This document shows positions 61,609 through 64,000 of a stretch of DNA of 64,000 nucleotides, piece after piece; the first letter of the stretch is position 1, and the number at the start of each line of letters is the position of its first letter. Made by a program: the position numbers and the translations under genes. Below the pieces are notes generated by a model, which saw only the letters and a list, made by a program, of their open reading frames with translations, searched no databases and had not been told where the DNA came from. The DNA is from WHSO01 sp963732875. Lineage in GTDB: Bacteria; Pseudomonadota; Alphaproteobacteria; SMXQ01. The stretch is taken from contig CAVTBD010000002.1 of the NCBI GenBank assembly GCA_963732875.1, positions 1,984,001 through 2,048,000 of the forward strand, in the 5' to 3' direction.

Positions 61609-62616
61609 TCAGCCGAGCTTCCCGACCATGGCGGCGACGTCCGCCATGCGGTTCGAGAAGCCCCATTCGTTATCGTACCAGCTGAGTACCCGCACGAAGT
61701 CGCCGCCGACCACCTGAGTCTCGAGCGAATCGAAGATCGAGCTCGCCGGATTGTGGTTGAAGTCGCTCGAGACCAGCGCCTGGTCGGTATAGGCGAGTAC
61801 GCCCTTGAGCGGTCCGTTGGCGGCCTTCTTGATGGCCGCGTTGATCTCCTCGATGCTGGTCTTCTTCTTCGGCACGAAGGTGAGGTCGATCATCGAGACG
61901 TTGATGGTCGGCACGCGCACGGAAGTGCCGTCGATGCGTCCCTTGAGCTCAGGCAGCACAAGGCCGACCGCCTTGGCCGCCCCGGTCGAGGTCGGAATCT
62001 GGCTGTGGGCGGCGGCGCGGGCGCGGCGCGGGTCCTTGTGGAGCGTGTCCTGGAGGCGCTGGTCGCCGGTGTAGGAGTGCACCGTGGTCATGAAGCCGCG
62101 GTCGAAGCCGACCGCCTTGTGCAGCACGTAGACCACCGGCGCGAGACAGTTGGTGGTGCACGATGCGTTCGAAATGATGCGGTGCGACTTCTTGAGCTTG
62201 GTGTGGTTGACGCCGCGCACCACGGTGATGTCCTCGCCGGTGGCGGGCGCCGAGATCAGCACGCGCCTGGCGCCCGCGTCGATATGCGCCTTCGCCTTGG
62301 ACGCATCGGTGAAAAAGCCGGTGCATTCCAGCGCCACGTCGACGCCGAGCTTCTTCCACGGCAGCTTGGCCGGATCGCGCTCGGCGAACACCGGGACGTT
62401 GCCACGGCCGAAGTCCATGCCGCTCTTGGTCGCCTTGACCTTGCCCGGGAACTGCCCGTGGATGGTATCCCACTGCAGAAGATGCGCGTTCATCTCGACC
62501 GAGCCGAGATCGTTCACGGCGACGATCTCCAGGTCCTTGCGCTTCTGCTCGACGATGGCACGGAGGACGAGGCGGCCTATGCGCCCGAACCCGTTGATGG
62601 CGACGCGTGTGGTCAT
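61609..62616 (-). CDS. gap: Glyceraldehyde-3-phosphate dehydrogenase, type I
   Basis: Phosphorylating GAPDH of glycolysis and gluconeogenesis. The 335-residue protein has VAINGFGRIGRLVLRAI, VNDLG for NAD binding, catalytic Cys153 in SNASCTTNCLAPV, TVHSYTGDQRLQD, RARAAAHSQIPTSTGAAKAVG and SWYDNEWGFSNRM. It lies 28 bases before pgk and 31 after tkt. Confidence 0.98.
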   Translation of the reverse strand: MTTRVAINGFGRIGRLVLRAIVEQKRKDLEIVAVNDLGSVEMNAHLLQWDTIHGQFPGKVKATKSGMDFGRGNVPVFAERDPAKLPWKKLGVDVALECTGFFTDASKAKAHIDAGARRVLISAPATGEDITVVRGVNHTKLKKSHRIISNASCTTNCLAPVVYVLHKAVGFDRGFMTTVHSYTGDQRLQDTLHKDPRRARAAAHSQIPTSTGAAKAVGLVLPELKGRIDGTSVRVPTINVSMIDLTFVPKKKTSIEEINAAIKKAANGPLKGVLAYTDQALVSSDFNHNPASSIFDSLETQVVGGDFVRVLSWYDNEWGFSNRMADVAAMVGKLG

Positions 62617-62647
62617 GGTGCTTTCTCCCGTTTCCTAAAGACGCCCG

Positions 62648-64000
62648 TCACTGGCCGGCCGCGAGCAGCTCCTTCGCCTTCGCGGCGGCAGCCTCCGCGG
62701 TGATGCCGAAATGCCGATAGAGGTCCTCGATGGGGGCGGAAGCGCCGAAGCTCGTCATGCCGATCGCGGCACCCCGCGCACCCAGGTAACGCTCCCAGCC
62801 GAACGTCGTTCCCGCCTCGATGGCGACGCGAACGGTTCCCGTACCAAGTACCTCATCGCGCGCGGCCTGATCCTGACGATCAAACAACTCGAATGATGGC
62901 ATGGAAATGACAGCGGCGCGAATCCCGTCGGCCGCCAGCAACTTGCGCGCCTCGACCGCGATGGCGACCTCGGAGCCGGTGGCCATCAGGGTCACCTGGC
63001 GGGCACCGCCCTCTGCCTCGGCCAGCACATAGGCGCCCTCGGCCGAGCGGTTCCGGGTCCAGTCGCCGGTGCGCAGCGCCGGCACGTTCTGGCGGGTGAG
63101 CGCGATCACCGAAGGACGCGCCGTCTCGGCCAGCGCCAGCGCCCAGCATTCCGCGGTCTCGACCGCGTCGGCCGGGCGGAACACGTTGAGGTTGGGCATG
63201 GCGCGCAGGCTCATCAGGTGCTCGACCGGCTGGTGGGTCGGGCCGTCCTCGCCGAGGCCGATGGAATCGTGGGTCATAACGTAGATCACGCGCACGCCCA
63301 TCAGCGCCGACAGCCGGATCGACGGCCGGCAGTAGTCGGTGAACACCAGGAAAGTGCCGCCATAGGGGATGATGCCGCCATGGAGCGCCATGCCGTTCAT
63401 GGCCGCGGCCATGCCGTGCTCGCGCACGCCGTAATGGAGGTAGCGCCCGCCGTAGTTGTCGCGGTCGAGGATATCCTCGACCCTGGTCTTGGTGTTGTTG
63501 GACCCCGTGAGATCGGCCGAGCCGCCCAGCATCTCGGGTACCGCCGGGGTGATCGCCTCCAGCACCTCCTGGGACGCCTTGCGGGTGGCCCAGTTGGGCG
63601 CCTCGGCGGAAATCTTCCTGACGTAGCCGGTGAAGGCGGCATCGAACGCCGGCGGCAGCGCGCCCGAAAGTGCCGCGTCGAACGCCTTGCGCGCCTCGGG
63701 CGCGGCGGCGGCGTGACGCGCCTGCCAATCCTTGCGTGCCGATGCGCCGCGGGCGCCGACCGCGCGCCAGGCCGTCATCACATCGTCCGGCACCTCGAAC
63801 GGGCCGTAGGGCCAGCCGAGCTTCTCGCGCGCGCCCGCCACTTCCTCGGCGCCGAGCGGCGAGCCGTGGGTGGCGGCGGTGCCCGCCTTCTTGGGCGCGC
63901 CAAAGCCGATGGTCGTGCGCATGGCGATCAGCGACGGCCGGTCGCTTGCCCTGGCCTTCTCGATCGCGCGGGCGATCGCTTCCGGGTCCTGGCCGTCGGC
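62648..64000 (-). CDS. tkt: Transketolase (3' part)
   Basis: Thiamine-diphosphate enzyme of the pentose phosphate and Calvin pathways. The visible 450 residues run from ADGQDPEAIARAIEKAR through RTTIGFGAPKKAGTAATHG, the middle domain (MLGGSADLTGSNNTK, GRYLHYGVREHGMAAAMNGMALHGG in two pieces, FTDYCRPSIRLSALM, THDSIGLGEDGPTHQPVEHL) to the C-terminal domain with GTTFGWERYLG. The N-terminal ThDP-binding part lies beyond the window edge. It starts the tkt-gap-pgk group. Confidence 0.97.
   Translation of the reverse strand, partial: ADGQDPEAIARAIEKARASDRPSLIAMRTTIGFGAPKKAGTAATHGSPLGAEEVAGAREKLGWPYGPFEVPDDVMTAWRAVGARGASARKDWQARHAAAAPEARKAFDAALSGALPPAFDAAFTGYVRKISAEAPNWATRKASQEVLEAITPAVPEMLGGSADLTGSNNTKTRVEDILDRDNYGGRYLHYGVREHGMAAAMNGMALHGGIIPYGGTFLVFTDYCRPSIRLSALMGVRVIYVMTHDSIGLGEDGPTHQPVEHLMSLRAMPNLNVFRPADAVETAECWALALAETARPSVIALTRQNVPALRTGDWTRNRSAEGAYVLAEAEGGARQVTLMATGSEVAIAVEARKLLAADGIRAAVISMPSFELFDRQDQAARDEVLGTGTVRVAIEAGTTFGWERYLGARGAAIGMTSFGASAPIEDLYRHFGITAEAAAAKAKELLAAGQ

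Overview
This window is a stretch of chromosome from a GC-rich alphaproteobacterium, most likely Rhodospirillales or a near relative. The evidence is gene order and protein character rather than a marker gene. Several strings of genes typical of alphaproteobacteria occur together: rlmH-gpmI-envC-ctp-deacetylase-rppH, atpHAGDC beside priA-fsa-DUF484-xerC, mdh-sucCD-odhAB-lpd, sdhCDAB, ffh-rpsP-rimM-trmD-rplS-leuCDB-asd, dapF-mtaB-ftsY and tkt-gap-pgk. No IS element, prophage block, CRISPR array, tRNA or rRNA gene was seen.

Layout. 1-6379 (+): ribosome methylation, glycolysis, cell-envelope hydrolysis and mRNA 5'-end processing. 6422-9432: an accessory pocket between rppH and atpC, with an orphan diiron protein, a protein with a peptidoglycan-hydrolase-like domain and a small exported protein. 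9491-14385 (-): the F1 part of ATP synthase. 14595-19296: priA, then fsa, DUF484 and xerC. 19370-20199: two related small membrane proteins. 20216-29243 (-): 2-oxoglutarate dehydrogenase, succinyl-CoA synthetase and malate dehydrogenase. 29365-35274 (-): nadC, zapE and assorted enzymes and a transporter. 35329-38711 (-): succinate dehydrogenase. 38805-40188: a SelW-like gene, an AT-rich island with DnaA-box motifs, and about 840 bp of GC-rich sequence without a convincing gene but full of hairpins with stable tetraloops. 40189-42703: CoA-lyase-like enzyme, LysE exporter, cyanase. 42787-50983 (-): asd, leuBDC, then the ribosome and SRP genes. 51155-51844: HicAB toxin-antitoxin. 51941-56348: dapF, mtaB, ftsY, HU, a Nudix hydrolase. 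56418-60320: dispersed repeats and a locus with CtrA-like boxes, a DUF2336 protein and a PAS histidine kinase. 60369-64000 (-): pgk, gap and the 3' part of tkt.

Most genes serve central carbon metabolism, energy conservation and protein synthesis and targeting, so the ordinary regions are well explained. The points that stand out are the possible large structured RNA at 39.3-40.1 kb with its DnaA-box-rich leader, a textbook sigma-54 promoter in front of cyanase, CtrA boxes in front of a PleC/DivJ-like kinase, and the accessory pair at 7.5-9.4 kb.

Six single-base insertions break otherwise intact essential genes (gpmI, the EnvC-like gene, ctp, and sdhA three times). All six are restored by deleting one base, and they lie in two clusters, so I read them as consensus errors in the assembly rather than gene loss. 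All coordinates given for those genes span the break. All claims come from reading the sequence; no database search or folding calculation was run.
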